A stretch of DNA of 64,000 bases from Leptospira noguchii serovar Panama str. CZ214 (GCF_000306255.2 NZ_AKWY02000034.1:1-64000); one strand, 5' to 3'; counted from the stretch's first letter, positions 15,325 to 27,891 are shown. Made by a program: numbers and translations. The notes: generated by a model not told the origin, from the letters alone.

Positions 15325-15744
15325 TTATTTTTTAGAGAAATTGAGAATTTCTCGAGTAATCGAATTTAGATTCGTAGAACCTAATTCCTCTTCTAAAACT
15401 TTTTGTGCCTTTTCATACACCTTAGAAAGAATCGGCTGGATTGCATGACCGCAGATACATTTCTTATTCGGAGACTTTGAATGCATTTGAAAAATCTTTT
15501 CGTTTATAGCTTCGTAAATTTCTTTCAGATTGATGGACTCCGGAGTTTTTGCAAGAATGTAACCGCCGTTTGGTCCCATTTGATTCCGTACGATTCCTTG
15601 ATTTTTTAAAAGTGATAAAATTTTGCGAATCACAACTGGATTTGTGTTCACACTTTCCGCAAGTTCTTCGGAAGTTTTAGTTTTACCTTCTCCTAACGAG
15701 AGTAAGGAAAGAATGTGAATTGCAACCGTAAATCGACTTGTCAT
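15325..15744 (-). CDS. Rrf2-family transcriptional regulator
   Basis: A 139-aa winged-helix regulator. The N-terminus ([14 protein letters not shown]), the helix-turn-helix ([20 protein letters not shown]) and [10 protein letters not shown] are hallmarks of Rrf2 proteins. Cys residues in KCICGHA (about residue 96) fall in the region where IscR/NsrR-type members bind a cluster, but only two are present in that motif, so cluster binding is uncertain. A 7-bp inverted repeat lies across the region just upstream of its ATG and may be its own operator. No neighbouring gene is close enough to be an obvious target. Confidence 0.88.
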   Translation of the reverse strand: MTSRFTVAIHILSLLSLGEGKTKTSEELAESVNTNPVVIRKILSLLKNQGIVRNQMGPNGGYILAKTPESINLKEIYEAINEKIFQMHSKSPNKKCICGHAIQPILSKVYEKAQKVLEEELGSTNLNSITREILNFSKK

Positions 15745-15745
15745 A

Positions 15746-15768
15746 TCTGTAAGACATCCGGTTACAGA
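15746..15768. promoter_or_regulatory. Candidate operator of the Rrf2 gene
   Basis: Perfect inverted repeat TCTGTAA-N9-TTACAGA beginning one base upstream of the Rrf2 ATG. Position and symmetry suit autoregulation; this is inference. Confidence 0.45.
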
Positions 15769-16367
15769 ATATAGTAAACGATTGTACGTGTCAAGTCAAA
15801 GCTATCCGTTTCCAGTTAGAGATATTTTTTAAGGTGGGTTTTTGGGAGAAAGAAATTATGAGATCGATCTTGAATTGAAAATGATGAGTTTAAAATTGAA
15901 AAAATATCTGGATTGATTGATTTTCATCCTATTATTCATTTCTATAGTATGAAATTGAGCATTTAAATGGCTATTATAAATGTCGTTTTACGTAAGTTTG
16001 ATTTTCTCCAATGAGAAAGCGATTGAAGGTCAGGGATTCAGCAGAACACTCTCTATCATAACCTTACCCACAATCATTTAGATCTCAATATAAATCTGTC
16101 GGAATTACTACAAATCCTCTGTAAAACTGAGTTCCCACCCCACAACGCGATCCATAGTGAGAGCGTTGTATGAGTTTTCCCTAATTTTGGGTGATAACTC
16201 AATGAATTACTTCCCATGGGTCGCAATTCAGGTGGAAAGGTTTGAGAGACTTTTCTCTATCAGAAAATTATACTTTTTGCAAGTAAAAAAGGCTCATTCT
16301 TGTCGGAACACTTGAAAAATATGCGTTGATTCTAAAATCATCTTCAATTGTGGGGTTGGTTACGACT

Positions 16368-16573
16368 CCCTGAGTGCCGATCCTTAGAGAAGCATTCGCT
16401 TTAGTTTCCTGGTCGCTCTGCAGGTCGTTCGACAGATCGTGTTAAACTCAGCAGAACGCTCTCTATGATCAGTTCTATATTAAAACTTAAGATGAAATAG
16501 AACATTGAGTTTTTTTAATACAATTGATTATAGCTGAGAGCGTCAGTCGGATTCGTCCCTATTTTCTTACGCT
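16368..16573 (+). repeat. Family C dispersed repeat, copy 2
   Basis: Starts CCTGAGTGCCGATCCTTAGA, passes ATTCGCT, GTTCGACAGA and ATACAATTGATTATA, and ends GGATTCGTCCCTATTTTCTT. Co-linear with 28509-28702. Confidence 0.82.
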
Positions 16574-16891
16574 GAATTCTTATTATTGAAGTATTCAAGC
16601 TATTGGCGCTTTATGATGTAGTTCTGGTAATCCCTATAAAACTGAGTAACGAAAATTTTAATCGTAATCAAGTTTCGATAAAAATATTGATCAAAAGAAG
16701 TATGTTTACTTGAATGTTTTTAATTTAAAATTATTTAAGTAATTTAAAATATTCAAATATACTTTTTTTTAAAAAAACAAATGTTTCTCTGAAATCTAAA
16801 GTCAACAAAGTGTTTTTATAAACCCAGTTTGGATATAGGACTAAAAATAACACGAGTATGTCGAAAGCCGACTCACTCTAAATAGACGTCT

Positions 16892-17194
16892 TTATTTTAG
16901 ATTGACATGTACGGGAATGTATTGAATGGAAGTGCTACCTTGACTGAACCATTCGGGGACGGCTTTTCTCCAGGAAATAAACTGTGGCGATTCCAGATGT
17001 TGTTTTCTCGCGGTTTCGTTTTTATAAATTTCCATAAATAAAAATCTGCCTGGATCACCATCGCCTTGAAGTACGTCTAACCTTAAGATTCCTTCTTCAG
17101 ACTCTATTGATTCTTTTGCCATTTCTTGACTGATCTTTTTGAATTCTTCTATCTTTTCTTCTAAAACTTTATATGAGGATACAACCACGATCAT
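16892..17194 (-). CDS. Antibiotic-biosynthesis-monooxygenase (ABM) family protein
   Basis: A 100-aa single-domain ABM/YgiN-type protein with a ferredoxin-like fold. Typical features are the N-terminal beta-strand (VVVSSYKV), the helix 'EFKKISQEMAKES', 'EEGILRLDVLQ' and the FLFMEIYKNETARKQHLESP segment with the conserved His. Such proteins are often quinol oxidases or small-molecule monooxygenases; the substrate here is unknown. It is divergent from the nitronate monooxygenase gene, separated by 83 bases, and both may serve oxidative detoxification, which is inference. Confidence 0.85.
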   Translation of the reverse strand: MIVVVSSYKVLEEKIEEFKKISQEMAKESIESEEGILRLDVLQGDGDPGRFLFMEIYKNETARKQHLESPQFISWRKAVPEWFSQGSTSIQYIPVHVNLK

Positions 17195-17277
17195 AAGAAC
17201 AGAATTTTTGAATATGGAAACGTTGGGAAGAAAAATCCTACTTGCGTTAACACATAGAAATCAGAAGAATCCATAAA

Positions 17278-18195
17278 ATGAAATTGAATACTCGAATTAC
17301 AGAAATGCTCAGAATCGATTTACCTATCATCGGAGCTCCTATGTTTTTAGTTTCGTATCCTGATTTGGTGGTAGCGGTATCCGAAGCGGGTGGGATTGGT
17401 TGTTTTCCTTCTCTCAATTATAGGTCTCCAGAACAACTCAAAGACGGCATTCAAGAAATCCGTTCTAAAACCAAAAAACCGATCGGAGTCAATTTGATAC
17501 TCCACAAATCGCATAACCCAAATTGGTCTAAGCAGTTGCAAGTTGTATTGGATGCTAAGGTGGAACTGTTGATCACTAGTTTAGGTAGTCCTCGTACGGT
17601 TGTCAACGAAGCCAAAAGTGTAGGCGCTAAGGTTTTTTGCGATGTTACAACTTTAAAACATGCGAATATAGTCGCAAAGGCGGGTGCGGACGCTTTGATA
17701 GCGGTTGCACAAGGTGCCGGCGGGCACGCAGGAAATATTTCTCCATTTAGTCTTTATCCGTATCTTAAAAAAGAAACGGGTTTACCTATCATCGCGGCGG
17801 GTGCGATTTCTAGTGGTGCACAGATGTTGGCTGCCCTTTCGTTAGACGCGGATGCGGTTTACGTAGGTACCAGATTGATTGCAACTCCGGAAGCGCAGGC
17901 TTCCGAAGAATATAAGAAAATGCTCATAGAATCCGGTCCCGAAGAAATTGTGTATACCGAAAAAATATCCGGAATTCCAGCTAATTGGCTCAAGAAATCT
18001 GTGGAGAAGGCGGGGGATCTTTCTCATAGTGGACAATCTCAAAATTTGGATCAGGAATACAAACGATGGAGAGATATCTGGTCTGCCGGCCATGGTGTTG
18101 CTCAGATTCAAGGATTGATTCCCGCCAGAGAAATTATTTTAGGTATGGTAAAAGAATATTCTGATATTCTAAATCGATTACCTCATTGCATTTAA
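17278..18195 (+). CDS. Nitronate monooxygenase / 2-nitropropane dioxygenase family
   Basis: A 305-aa FMN-dependent TIM-barrel enzyme that oxidises alkyl nitronates or related compounds. Diagnostic parts are DLPIIGAPMF at the N-terminus, GVNLILHKSH, the AQGAGGHAGN motif with the catalytic-region His (about residue 148), PIIAAGAIS and DAVYVGTRLIATPEA for FMN phosphate binding. Length is a little short of many family members (~320-350) but complete. It is convergent with the small membrane gene that follows, overlapping it by four bases. Some members of this superfamily are enoyl-ACP reductases (FabK), a less likely alternative. Confidence 0.88.
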   Translation: MKLNTRITEMLRIDLPIIGAPMFLVSYPDLVVAVSEAGGIGCFPSLNYRSPEQLKDGIQEIRSKTKKPIGVNLILHKSHNPNWSKQLQVVLDAKVELLITSLGSPRTVVNEAKSVGAKVFCDVTTLKHANIVAKAGADALIAVAQGAGGHAGNISPFSLYPYLKKETGLPIIAAGAISSGAQMLAALSLDADAVYVGTRLIATPEAQASEEYKKMLIESGPEEIVYTEKISGIPANWLKKSVEKAGDLSHSGQSQNLDQEYKRWRDIWSAGHGVAQIQGLIPAREIILGMVKEYSDILNRLPHCI

Positions 18196-18461
18196 GCACG
18201 TTTATTTCTAAGAGAAATCATATGAAAAACTCCGAATATTAGAATTTGAATACAGTCTAAGAGGATATTGTTTGATTTATTTCGTAATAGGAACCAGAAA
18301 TATACAATTTCTAATAGATGTACAACCAAGGTTCCATATCCTACTGCCTTGATTAGAAAACCAAGATGGGATTCTACCGAAATGAGACCAAATAAAAGAG
18401 CACCAAAGATAATCCAAAATAAAACGGCTCCGATTTTAACTGCTGATAATATTAAATGCAT
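18192..18461 (-). CDS. Small membrane protein, DUF1145-like
   Basis: An 89-aa protein with about three transmembrane helices (residues ~7-28, 37-60 and 67-84). The pattern KIGAVLFWI ... HLLEIVYFWFL resembles DUF1145 (YhhL-like) proteins of unknown function. It ends convergently with the nitronate monooxygenase gene. Call is tentative. Confidence 0.6.
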   Translation of the reverse strand: MHLILSAVKIGAVLFWIIFGALLFGLISVESHLGFLIKAVGYGTLVVHLLEIVYFWFLLRNKSNNILLDCIQILIFGVFHMISLRNKRA

Positions 18462-18623
18462 AGATTTGTTCCTATCGCATTTCCAAAAAACTTTGTATTT
18501 TGTGTAAAATTCAAAATATTATTTTAAAAAACGATTCTGAAAAATTTCGCTCATTGAAACTTTTGGTCAAGTAAAAAAGATACAATCGATTGACTCGAAT
18601 TCTAAAGAAGAAAAATTGATCGA

Positions 18624-19583
18624 ATGTTGCCCTGTTGTCATCATTTACTATCTTCTCATCGAATTTCTAACGAAACTACTCCGTTTCCTTGGAAAGATCC
18701 AAAATGTCTACCACCTCTAAGAGACGACCAATCTCCGGAACACATCCCTTTGTTAGAAAAATATGGAATTCCTTTCTTAATTGATATTCATACCCATTTT
18801 TTTCCTGAGTATGTGATGAAACAAATTTGGAAGTGGTTTGATGGAGTGCATTGGGAAATTGCGTATCGGGAAACTGAAACCAAACGATTGGAAATTTTAA
18901 ATAGAAATAGAATTTTTCATTTTACAACTTTAAACTATGCTCATAAAGAAAAAATGGCAGAAGGTTTAAATCGCTGGGTATATGAAACTCATAGTAAAAC
19001 AAGGGGTACAATCCAGTTCGGAACTTTTTTTCCAGAAAAAGGTTGTTTGGATTATACAAAAAAGGCCGTGGAAGAATACGGATTTCGAGGTTTTAAACTG
19101 CACTGCGAAGTAAGTCGGTTGGACTTGACTAGATCTGATCTTTCGGAAACATTTTACTATCTCGAAAAAAAAGAAATTCCTATTATAATTCATTCAGGTG
19201 ATGCGCCTCTTCCGGGACCTTATACGAATATTAGATATTTTAGATCTTTTATAGAGCGTTATCCGAAATTAAAGGTTGTAGTTGCTCATATGGGGGCTTC
19301 CGAGGTTTGGGAATATTCGGAGCTACTTGAAATTTATCCAGAACTTCGGATGGATACTACAATGGTTTTTGTGGATTTTTTAGCTACAGGGGAAAATACG
19401 GATTCTTATTTAGAAATTTTAGAACGTTATCCGGATAGAATTCATTTCGGATCGGATTTTCCGAATATACCTTACGCTCTTAGTCATCCTATTTGTAACC
19501 TACTCAATACATCTCTTTCCGGAGAGATCAAAAGAAAAATTTTTCTGGAAAATAGCGCGAAACTTTTTGGGATTTCGATTTAA
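18624..19583 (+). CDS. Amidohydrolase-family metal-dependent hydrolase
   Basis: A 319-aa TIM-barrel hydrolase/decarboxylase of the amidohydrolase-2 type. The metal ligands fit: IDIHTHF (HxH) near residue 56, GFKLHCEV, IIIHSGDAP, VVVAHMGAS and the terminal Asp in HFGSDFPN. The first ~45 residues are an extra N-terminal segment with several Cys and His. The substrate cannot be told from sequence. It appears monocistronic. Confidence 0.87.
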   Translation: MLPCCHHLLSSHRISNETTPFPWKDPKCLPPLRDDQSPEHIPLLEKYGIPFLIDIHTHFFPEYVMKQIWKWFDGVHWEIAYRETETKRLEILNRNRIFHFTTLNYAHKEKMAEGLNRWVYETHSKTRGTIQFGTFFPEKGCLDYTKKAVEEYGFRGFKLHCEVSRLDLTRSDLSETFYYLEKKEIPIIIHSGDAPLPGPYTNIRYFRSFIERYPKLKVVVAHMGASEVWEYSELLEIYPELRMDTTMVFVDFLATGENTDSYLEILERYPDRIHFGSDFPNIPYALSHPICNLLNTSLSGEIKRKIFLENSAKLFGISI

Positions 19584-19691
19584 AACGAATTCAAAAATTA
19601 AGTTTTTTAGATTTTAAAATATAGGTTTCAATTCTAAATCAAAGTTAGGAAAAAACTTGCCAAAGAGTGTTCTGTATCTACTCTTTTCTAT

Positions 19692-20114
19692 ATGTGCGAC
19701 ATTTTAAAGCGAATATTCGGATTTGTACTCGCCGGATTTCTTGCCATTCAGTGCGGAAAAAAAAATTCCTCTCTATCCGAAGAAACTTATAAAAAGGTCG
19801 CGGATGCTTATTGCACTCAGATGAATCGTTGTAAAGAGCCTTATCTTTCTTCTTTAGAAGGAAAATTCAGGAAAGAGGCGGCTCTTACCTATCCTGACAA
19901 TGTTCAGTGTTACAGCGATTTTAATTACGACTTCGATAAGTCCGAGCCGATCGTTTTAAAAAAACTCAGTGATAATCTGAAATTAGAAGCAGAACTTTGT
20001 ATTAAAAGTGTAAAACGCGCGGATTGTGGTTCTATCGTAACGTATCAAATTCCGGAATGTGTAGAATACAATACGTTTTTAGAAACGATTTCCATTCCTT
20101 CTTTAACAAAATAA
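19692..20114 (+). CDS. Small hypothetical lipoprotein
   Basis: A 140-aa lipoprotein: a hydrophobic signal followed by LAIQC (Cys21). The mature part has six further Cys (for example YCTQMNRC, NVQC, LCIKS, DCG, PEC) that could form disulfides, as in several leptospiral small lipoproteins. Function unknown. It stands alone, with 0.8 kb of non-coding DNA after it. Confidence 0.8.
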   Translation: MCDILKRIFGFVLAGFLAIQCGKKNSSLSEETYKKVADAYCTQMNRCKEPYLSSLEGKFRKEAALTYPDNVQCYSDFNYDFDKSEPIVLKKLSDNLKLEAELCIKSVKRADCGSIVTYQIPECVEYNTFLETISIPSLTK

Positions 20115-20919
<805 letters not shown>

Positions 20920-21054
20920 ATGTCTTACAAAATGGACGGAGCGAAATTCCAAACAATGGAAGAATTGATCGACGCTTTTTATCCTCTTTATTCGGATACT
21001 ATGTCCGAAGACGACTTTGAAAAATACGTTCAGGATAACGCGAGAGAAGAATAA
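20920..21054 (+). CDS. 44-aa conserved-looking small protein
   Basis: A short frame, ATG 20920 to TAA 21054, with a strong AAGGAG five bases before the start. The product is acidic (MSYKMDGAKFQTMEELIDAF at the N-terminus, a cluster of Asp/Glu in the second half), soluble and likely helical. It lies 81 bases before the large membrane gene. The good ribosome site and balanced codons in otherwise very AT-rich DNA argue that it is real. Function unknown. Confidence 0.65.
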   Translation: MSYKMDGAKFQTMEELIDAFYPLYSDTMSEDDFEKYVQDNAREE

Positions 21055-21135
21055 TTTTTTTTAGAGCGTAATTGAAAGGGGATTTAGAATACCCGTTTTG
21101 CTTGTCAGGAAATCGGGTTTCGTAAGAATCATCCC

Positions 21136-23421
21136 ATGCAAATTATACAGAGGAAATGGAAAATTCCTCACGCGGCCAGAAAACCTCTCGTATTTTTTTT
21201 AGTCTTTTTATTTTTATCGGTACAATTTCGATTTTTATTTTCGGATCAAGTACCCGATTCCGTATCCTTACAAAATCAATATCTAATCGCTCAAGAGTAT
21301 CAGGTTTTATTTAAGAATTTTCTTTCTTCTGGATACGATCGTTCTTTACAAGGTGGTAGTCCCACATTTTACTTTCAAGCCCCCTTTTTCTTTTTCCTGA
21401 TCTCCTTTCTTCACACATTTATTTTATTTTTTCTTCCCTTTGGAGTTTCTTTTAATTTAGGAATTTTGCTCGGACTGTTTTTATTTTCATATGCGTTTTT
21501 GAAATTAGGATTTTTATTTCTTACGGAAACAAACCTCAGTCCTGGAAATACTTTGCTTACTATAACAGGACTTATGTTTTATTTTTTATATCCTGGAGAC
21601 CGTGTTGTAGGTGCGGGAATTGTAGGCGTTTTTCAAAATTCAATTTCGTTTTCGGTAGGGCTTGCTATTTCGTTACTTGCAATTTATTATTTAGAAAAAT
21701 TCCGTTATACCGGAAAGGTTTCTTCTTTCTTTAAGAATCTGATTGCTGGAACTCTCGTATTTTATACACACTACGAAACTTCTTTGTTTTATTTGATAGC
21801 GTTGGGAATATATTTTCTTTTTTACAAAGATGAATTTGAAATTCTTGAGATCTTATTGATTTTTCTATTTCCTCTTTTTTTCGCTTTTCCTATATTATGG
21901 AATTATTATGCGTATCTTTCGTTTCAGCAAAATCCTCCAGTTTCTTTTCCGATCAATGGACTTTTATCTCTTTTAGGAGAAGAATTTTCAAATTCAGTTG
22001 CAAGACCAGAGAAGATTTTAGACCTACTAAAACAGATTTTGATTGATCAGTATTGGATTCATTTATTGTTTCCAATTTTATTCGTAATCGGAATTCGATT
22101 GTTGTTTATCAGAAAACTATTGCCTCCAATTTCTAGATTTCTAATATTTGGAGCCCTATTTTTTTATTGGATGGCTACGGATTCTTCTTTATCTATGATT
22201 TTTCCCTGTTTACACGCAAAATGGTATACGGCCTTAAACGTATCTTTGGTTTTTCTGACTCTTTCTTCTCTTGTAACCGCTAGATTCTTTTTAAAAAATC
22301 TTCCACCTGGAAAATGGAAATTATGGGGCGGTTTGATCTTATTCATATTAGGATTGTATCGATTTATAGTAACGATTCCGGGACCGGCCACTGGAATAGA
22401 AACTTTTACAGAAAATCCTTCTATGGTCTGGAAACAGAAAGAAGAGTGGATCCGTGTTTTTGAAGAAACTTCTTATGGGGCTTTGATTGCATCCGAAGAG
22501 ATATTAGAAGAAAAAGATTCTCGTTGGGCTTCTGTATTAATTCGTCAATCCGTTAGACGAAATATAACTTTGAAGAATCGTTCTGAAAAATCGTTTCCTT
22601 CTTCGATTGAAGAAATTGTTGAATTATTTCCGGGACAGGGAACAAGGTCGTTTTTAAACAAAGGAGAGAAACAAATTCATTCTCATCCCGTTTTTGAAAA
22701 AGAAAAACTTTCAGAATCATTTTCTAAACTACTTTCCGAAAGAGGGGTTTCTTACGTATTACTTGGTTCTGATTCTTTGAATCAATTGGCGATTGTGTCC
22801 CCTCGATTTTTTTCTAAAATTACTCAAAAAGGAAAATGGATTTTATGGAAATTGAATGTTTCCCGGTCCTTTATGGAATTACTTCCTAAAAAACCGATTG
22901 CGATTTTAACCGGAAACTTTTCGCTTCAAAAGTTTAAATTAGAATCCAACTTAGATTTAAAGTTTGAACAAAATTTCTTTGTGGTTCCTGTTTCTAAAGA
23001 AGAATATAAATCAGATGAAAATTCTTTTTCAGACTTTTGCGAAGTATCTTCTTGTTTCAAAGAAAAGGAAAGTTTTCAAACTAAAACCGGAGCTAAATTA
23101 GAGTTAGTTGATTTACCTACAGAAATTCAGCCGATTACTTGGAGCAATTTTGAAATTAAATGGGAAATTCCGAAAGAAAAACAATCAGAGGTTTGTTTTC
23201 CTATACTCGTTCATTCCGGTTTTTTCCCTCTTTGGAAGCTTGTATCGGGAGAAAAAGTCTATCGTACTTTGGACGATCAATTTTATTTTTGTTCTAAAGA
23301 AAGAAAAAATGAATTCATATTTTATGATATTCGAACATATTTAATTACATTTGTTCAGCTTTTGCTTCCACTTGCTTTTTTGGGGGCTACATTTTTAACA
23401 CGCAGGAAAATATCTAATTGA
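21136..23421 (+). CDS. Large polytopic membrane protein (GT-C-like)
   Basis: A 761-aa integral membrane protein. About ten to twelve hydrophobic helices fill residues ~15-420 (for example 15-38, 80-135, 140-185, 195-260, 300-395), followed by a ~300-residue mostly soluble region and a last helix near the C-terminus. A loop after helix 1 contains polar residues (SDQVPDSVS), and the layout resembles GT-C glycosyltransferase-like or YfhO-type membrane proteins, but no signature proves it. The stop overlaps the TTG start of the DUF445 gene, so the two are coupled. Confidence 0.7.
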   Translation: MQIIQRKWKIPHAARKPLVFFLVFLFLSVQFRFLFSDQVPDSVSLQNQYLIAQEYQVLFKNFLSSGYDRSLQGGSPTFYFQAPFFFFLISFLHTFILFFLPFGVSFNLGILLGLFLFSYAFLKLGFLFLTETNLSPGNTLLTITGLMFYFLYPGDRVVGAGIVGVFQNSISFSVGLAISLLAIYYLEKFRYTGKVSSFFKNLIAGTLVFYTHYETSLFYLIALGIYFLFYKDEFEILEILLIFLFPLFFAFPILWNYYAYLSFQQNPPVSFPINGLLSLLGEEFSNSVARPEKILDLLKQILIDQYWIHLLFPILFVIGIRLLFIRKLLPPISRFLIFGALFFYWMATDSSLSMIFPCLHAKWYTALNVSLVFLTLSSLVTARFFLKNLPPGKWKLWGGLILFILGLYRFIVTIPGPATGIETFTENPSMVWKQKEEWIRVFEETSYGALIASEEILEEKDSRWASVLIRQSVRRNITLKNRSEKSFPSSIEEIVELFPGQGTRSFLNKGEKQIHSHPVFEKEKLSESFSKLLSERGVSYVLLGSDSLNQLAIVSPRFFSKITQKGKWILWKLNVSRSFMELLPKKPIAILTGNFSLQKFKLESNLDLKFEQNFFVVPVSKEEYKSDENSFSDFCEVSSCFKEKESFQTKTGAKLELVDLPTEIQPITWSNFEIKWEIPKEKQSEVCFPILVHSGFFPLWKLVSGEKVYRTLDDQFYFCSKERKNEFIFYDIRTYLITFVQLLLPLAFLGATFLTRRKISN

Positions 23422-24563
23422 CGTTCTTTACAAAAGATTTACGAAAAACTCCATTTAGAAAAAGACAGACCCTTTCTAATTCTATTTTGATAGGGTTTTC
23501 AGCGGCGATACTTTTGATTCTGTTTTTAGGAAATTCAGAAACTCCGATTGTAAAAATTATACTTTCCGCTTTGGAAGGAGGTTTGATCGGAGGATTTTGT
23601 GATTGGTTTGCCGTATGGAAAACTTATAAAGCGATCGAAGAAGATGGCTCTAAACTTTCCGTTGAAATTGGAAATTGGGTGGCTAACGACCTTTTACACC
23701 ACGAAGTGATCCGCTCCAGAATTAGAATGGTATTAGAGGATCCTTATACTCGAAATGAGGTTCATGAAGTTTTACTAGAAACTTTCGGAAACGAGGAAAA
23801 AACAAAAGAGGTATTAAACGGACTTTTTTCCAAGGTGGAGGAAGAAATTGTTCAATACTTGGTTCATTATCAATTTTCTGGAACAGATGTCGCGTTATTA
23901 AAAGAATTAAATCGACAAAAAGAAATTATGGATACGATTAAACTTTTGATCGGGGAATCTATGATAAAAGTCGCAGATACAGAAGAGTTTAAATCTCTGC
24001 TTCAGGAAATATTAGGAAAAATGAATTTAGTGGCCCAGGTAGTGTTAAACCTAGTAGTGGACTTTCCAAAAAAATTAAAGGAATATGGAAATCACGTAAA
24101 ACAAGGTTTGGAGATAGAATCGAAGGACGAAAAAACGATTGAAAAGTTGGTCAATCTTATGGCTGCTTCTTCAGAAACTTACATATCTTCTTGGAACGAA
24201 TTACATTTGGATCAAAGAGAAAAAGCGGTTCGATCTTTGATGGGGTTTTTAAAAGATCAGTCTAGTAGACTTTTAGCGGCACTCATTCAGACTCATCTTA
24301 AAGAAATTGGAGAAGTGAAAACTTTACAGGAATACGCGCCTCTCCGTTCCGTATTGGAGTTTGTAGAAAAGCGTATAGACGAAAACGTTTCCGGCTATAT
24401 AGGAAGACAAATTACGGTTAGACTTCAAAGTCTGGAGCCTAAGGATCTTAGAAAAAATTTAGAATGGAAAACTAGAAACGTTCTAGAAACGATCCGAATC
24501 AACGGAAGTATATTAGGATTTTTTTTAGGATGTATCACCGGACTTATCAGATTCTTTTTTTAA
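23418..24563 (+). CDS. DUF445 family membrane protein
   Basis: A 381-aa protein of the DUF445 (YheB/YjiN-like) family. It has an N-terminal membrane helix (about 22-42), the family segment [17 protein letters not shown], a long charged helical middle, and a C-terminal hydrophobic hairpin ([19 protein letters not shown]). Role unknown. It starts at TTG overlapping the upstream stop, since no ATG precedes the conserved part. Confidence 0.85.
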   Translation: MTFFTKDLRKTPFRKRQTLSNSILIGFSAAILLILFLGNSETPIVKIILSALEGGLIGGFCDWFAVWKTYKAIEEDGSKLSVEIGNWVANDLLHHEVIRSRIRMVLEDPYTRNEVHEVLLETFGNEEKTKEVLNGLFSKVEEEIVQYLVHYQFSGTDVALLKELNRQKEIMDTIKLLIGESMIKVADTEEFKSLLQEILGKMNLVAQVVLNLVVDFPKKLKEYGNHVKQGLEIESKDEKTIEKLVNLMAASSETYISSWNELHLDQREKAVRSLMGFLKDQSSRLLAALIQTHLKEIGEVKTLQEYAPLRSVLEFVEKRIDENVSGYIGRQITVRLQSLEPKDLRKNLEWKTRNVLETIRINGSILGFFLGCITGLIRFFF

Positions 24564-25068
24564 GAGTTGAAATTCTGATTTTTATATTTACTATTTTTTG
24601 GGAAAGTTACGTATTAAAAGTTAACCGAAGTGTTAAAAGAGCTGGATCTGCCAGTTAGGAGCTAAGTTAATAAAAGAGTATAGGACCTTGTTTTTACTTT
24701 ATTTATTACTTTGAATAAAACGATTTTGAATATTTAAAAATAAAGTATTTCTGGTTTATAGCTTTTCTTGAATATAATATTAAGATCGGATGTATTTCTC
24801 CCATCATTAAAACGTATTTTTTTATTAGATCAATCTAATCTGTTGAGCGTTAAATGAAACAAAATTTTTTCTCTATTTTATGTTGAGTCGATTTAACCGA
24901 TTAACAAAGTTTAAATAAAAAGTTTCAGGATTAAAATGTTTAAGAGAATCTAGTTTTAAAGTAAAAATACAAAAAGTTTTGTCTTATTTAAAATAAGGGT
25001 TTTACTATCTTGGAATTATAAATGAATTTTTTAATAGAGTAATTTAGAAAGGATCTTTTTCAGGAAAT
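24564..25068. other. AT-rich intergenic gap
   Basis: About 500 bases with no gene, no family A-C copy and no clear terminator. It precedes the first histidine kinase and presumably holds its promoter. Confidence 0.5.
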
Positions 25069-26178
25069 ATGATTTTCGAAAAATTCAAACGTATTTACGC
25101 ACAAGAACCTTTTATCTTAAGGGTAAGGGCTTTATATTTGCTTCTTTTTAATATAGTAGTTTTTATGTTTGCGAGTTTAGCGTTTACGTTTTTTTTCAAT
25201 GAGAAAGAGCCTACTTACCGACCTAGTTATATACTCTTTATAATTGCTTCTTTTTTAGCGATATTTTTGCTTTGGATAGGACAATTTAAAAAAGCTTTAT
25301 TTCTAACCTTATTTTCCGTGGCAACTGGGCTTGCATGGGTCTTACTTTTTGGAAATCCGATTGGAAATGCTTTATGGAGCCTTTCTATTTTAGTGATCTT
25401 ATTTTTATTATTTACTGATATTCGAACTACTCTTTATATTTCTTTATTTTCGTTTATACTGATTCTATTGTTTTTTTACAGACTCAACTCGATGAATAAG
25501 TTAAATAGTATTTTCGCGGTAGATTCTATTATAGGTTTTATTCTTTTTACGCTCCTTGCTTTTTTAACTGTAAATATTTTAAATTCTTATATTAAAGAAA
25601 AAAATGAACTAATCAAAGAAATTCATCATAGAGTTAGGAATAATCTCCAAGTGTTAAGTGGTCTTGCTATTCTTCACAATAAAGACGGCGCTGATTTACA
25701 AAGGGTGTTATTCGAATTTCAGAATCGGATTCTTGCAATATCGGAAGTGCATAACTATTTGTATAAATCTGACAATTATCATAGTATAGAATTCTCGAAC
25801 GTAATAGAAAATATTATAGAGAATCTAAAAAATAAACATAAAGATTCTAAAATAACCATTCTAAATTATTCCGAAAAAGTAAATTTGCCTATCGAAATTG
25901 CGATACCTTGCGCGCTGATTTTCAATGAACTTCTGAATAATTCACTAACTCATGCGTTTAAAGAATCTAAGGATCCAAATATAGAAATTTATTTTTCTAA
26001 AAATGTTTCCCTCTATAAACTAACCGTCAAGGATAATGGAGTAGGAATGGCAATTCCTACGAGTTGGAAAAATTCGAACACGATAGGTTTTACTTTAATT
26101 CATATACTTTCTAGACAGATACATGCGAATTTCGAAATTTTTAACGATCAAGGTTTAGTTGCCGTTTTAGAATTTTGA
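25069..26178 (+). CDS. Membrane sensor histidine kinase (HisKA_2 type), paralog 1
   Basis: A 369-aa kinase. About six membrane helices occupy residues ~20-175. The HisKA_2 phosphoacceptor motif ELIKEIHHRVRNNLQVLSGL follows at about 181-200 (His at 187 or 188), and the HATPase has the N-box (FNELLNNSLTHAF) and a G1-type box (KDNGVGM). The long G-rich G2 lid is short, as in this family. No PAS or other soluble sensor domain is present, so sensing would be by the membrane part. No receiver gene is adjacent. A GGAAAT site precedes ATG 25069. It is closely similar to the gene at 26604. Confidence 0.92.
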   Translation: MIFEKFKRIYAQEPFILRVRALYLLLFNIVVFMFASLAFTFFFNEKEPTYRPSYILFIIASFLAIFLLWIGQFKKALFLTLFSVATGLAWVLLFGNPIGNALWSLSILVILFLLFTDIRTTLYISLFSFILILLFFYRLNSMNKLNSIFAVDSIIGFILFTLLAFLTVNILNSYIKEKNELIKEIHHRVRNNLQVLSGLAILHNKDGADLQRVLFEFQNRILAISEVHNYLYKSDNYHSIEFSNVIENIIENLKNKHKDSKITILNYSEKVNLPIEIAIPCALIFNELLNNSLTHAFKESKDPNIEIYFSKNVSLYKLTVKDNGVGMAIPTSWKNSNTIGFTLIHILSRQIHANFEIFNDQGLVAVLEF

Positions 26179-26603
26179 TTGATGTTTATAGATTTTTCAA
26201 AAATATTATGGATCGAAATAGGATATTTCTTTTTTCGAAGGTTAAAATATATCGGTTCAAATAAATTTTGAAAAATAATTTCTACCTATGTAAGGTGGTG
26301 TAAATTTTAAAACAAATCTATTGTTTAACGCAAAATTCTAGGCATGTAAGTGTTCATAATTTAGCAAGGACTTCAATAGAAATAAATCAAGTTAAAAGAC
26401 ACTCTATCAATCTCGAAATTAATTTTTCGATTTTTTTGTAAATTACAGTCGAATGATTCGTATAATTCAAAATAAAATCAGTAAGATGATTATTGTTACG
26501 AAATGCCATACGAGATTCTTCTTTGCTATTAAAGTATAAAAATCCTGTATTCCCTCGTTTGAAATTCGATATAATAGGGTTTACAATCATATTGGTTCTT
26601 TGA
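26179..26603. other. Gap between the paralogous kinases
   Basis: 425 AT-rich bases. A 67-codon frame on the minus strand (26387-26590) has no ribosome site and no recognisable product. I see no promoter with confidence and no repeat-family copy. Confidence 0.5.
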
Positions 26604-27737
<1,134 letters not shown>

Positions 27738-27787
27738 TTCGATTTTTTTATATTCAATTAAAAAAATAAAGATTTATATTTTTATAA

Positions 27788-27891
27788 TATTTTTTTGAAA
27801 ATTTAATTTTTTATCAGCTTGTATTTCATGGAAACCGTCGATTGAAGCAGTTTTGTTGAGCGCCACTATGGAAATTTTCAACAATTTTAAT
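27788..27891 (+). repeat. MITE-like family B element, copy
   Basis: Contains TTTCATGGAAACCGTCGATT and the core GATTGAAGCAGTTTTGTTGA, ending ATTTTCAACAATTTTA. Both ends have lost the outer CTCTA / TAGAG. Confidence 0.75.

Larger units (their letters stand above)
15745..16891. repeat. Long non-coding gap, repeat-rich
   Basis: Apart from the Rrf2 operator, this 1.1-kb gap contains a CAGCAGAAC[A/G]CTCTCTAT motif twice (about 16038 and 16451), a short family A piece near 16130, and the family C copy at 16368-16573. No gene is seen. Confidence 0.6.

Noticed and set aside
26387..26590. 67-codon minus-strand frame between the two histidine kinases
   Set aside because: No ribosome site, no recognisable product, and it is in a non-conserved-looking AT-rich gap.
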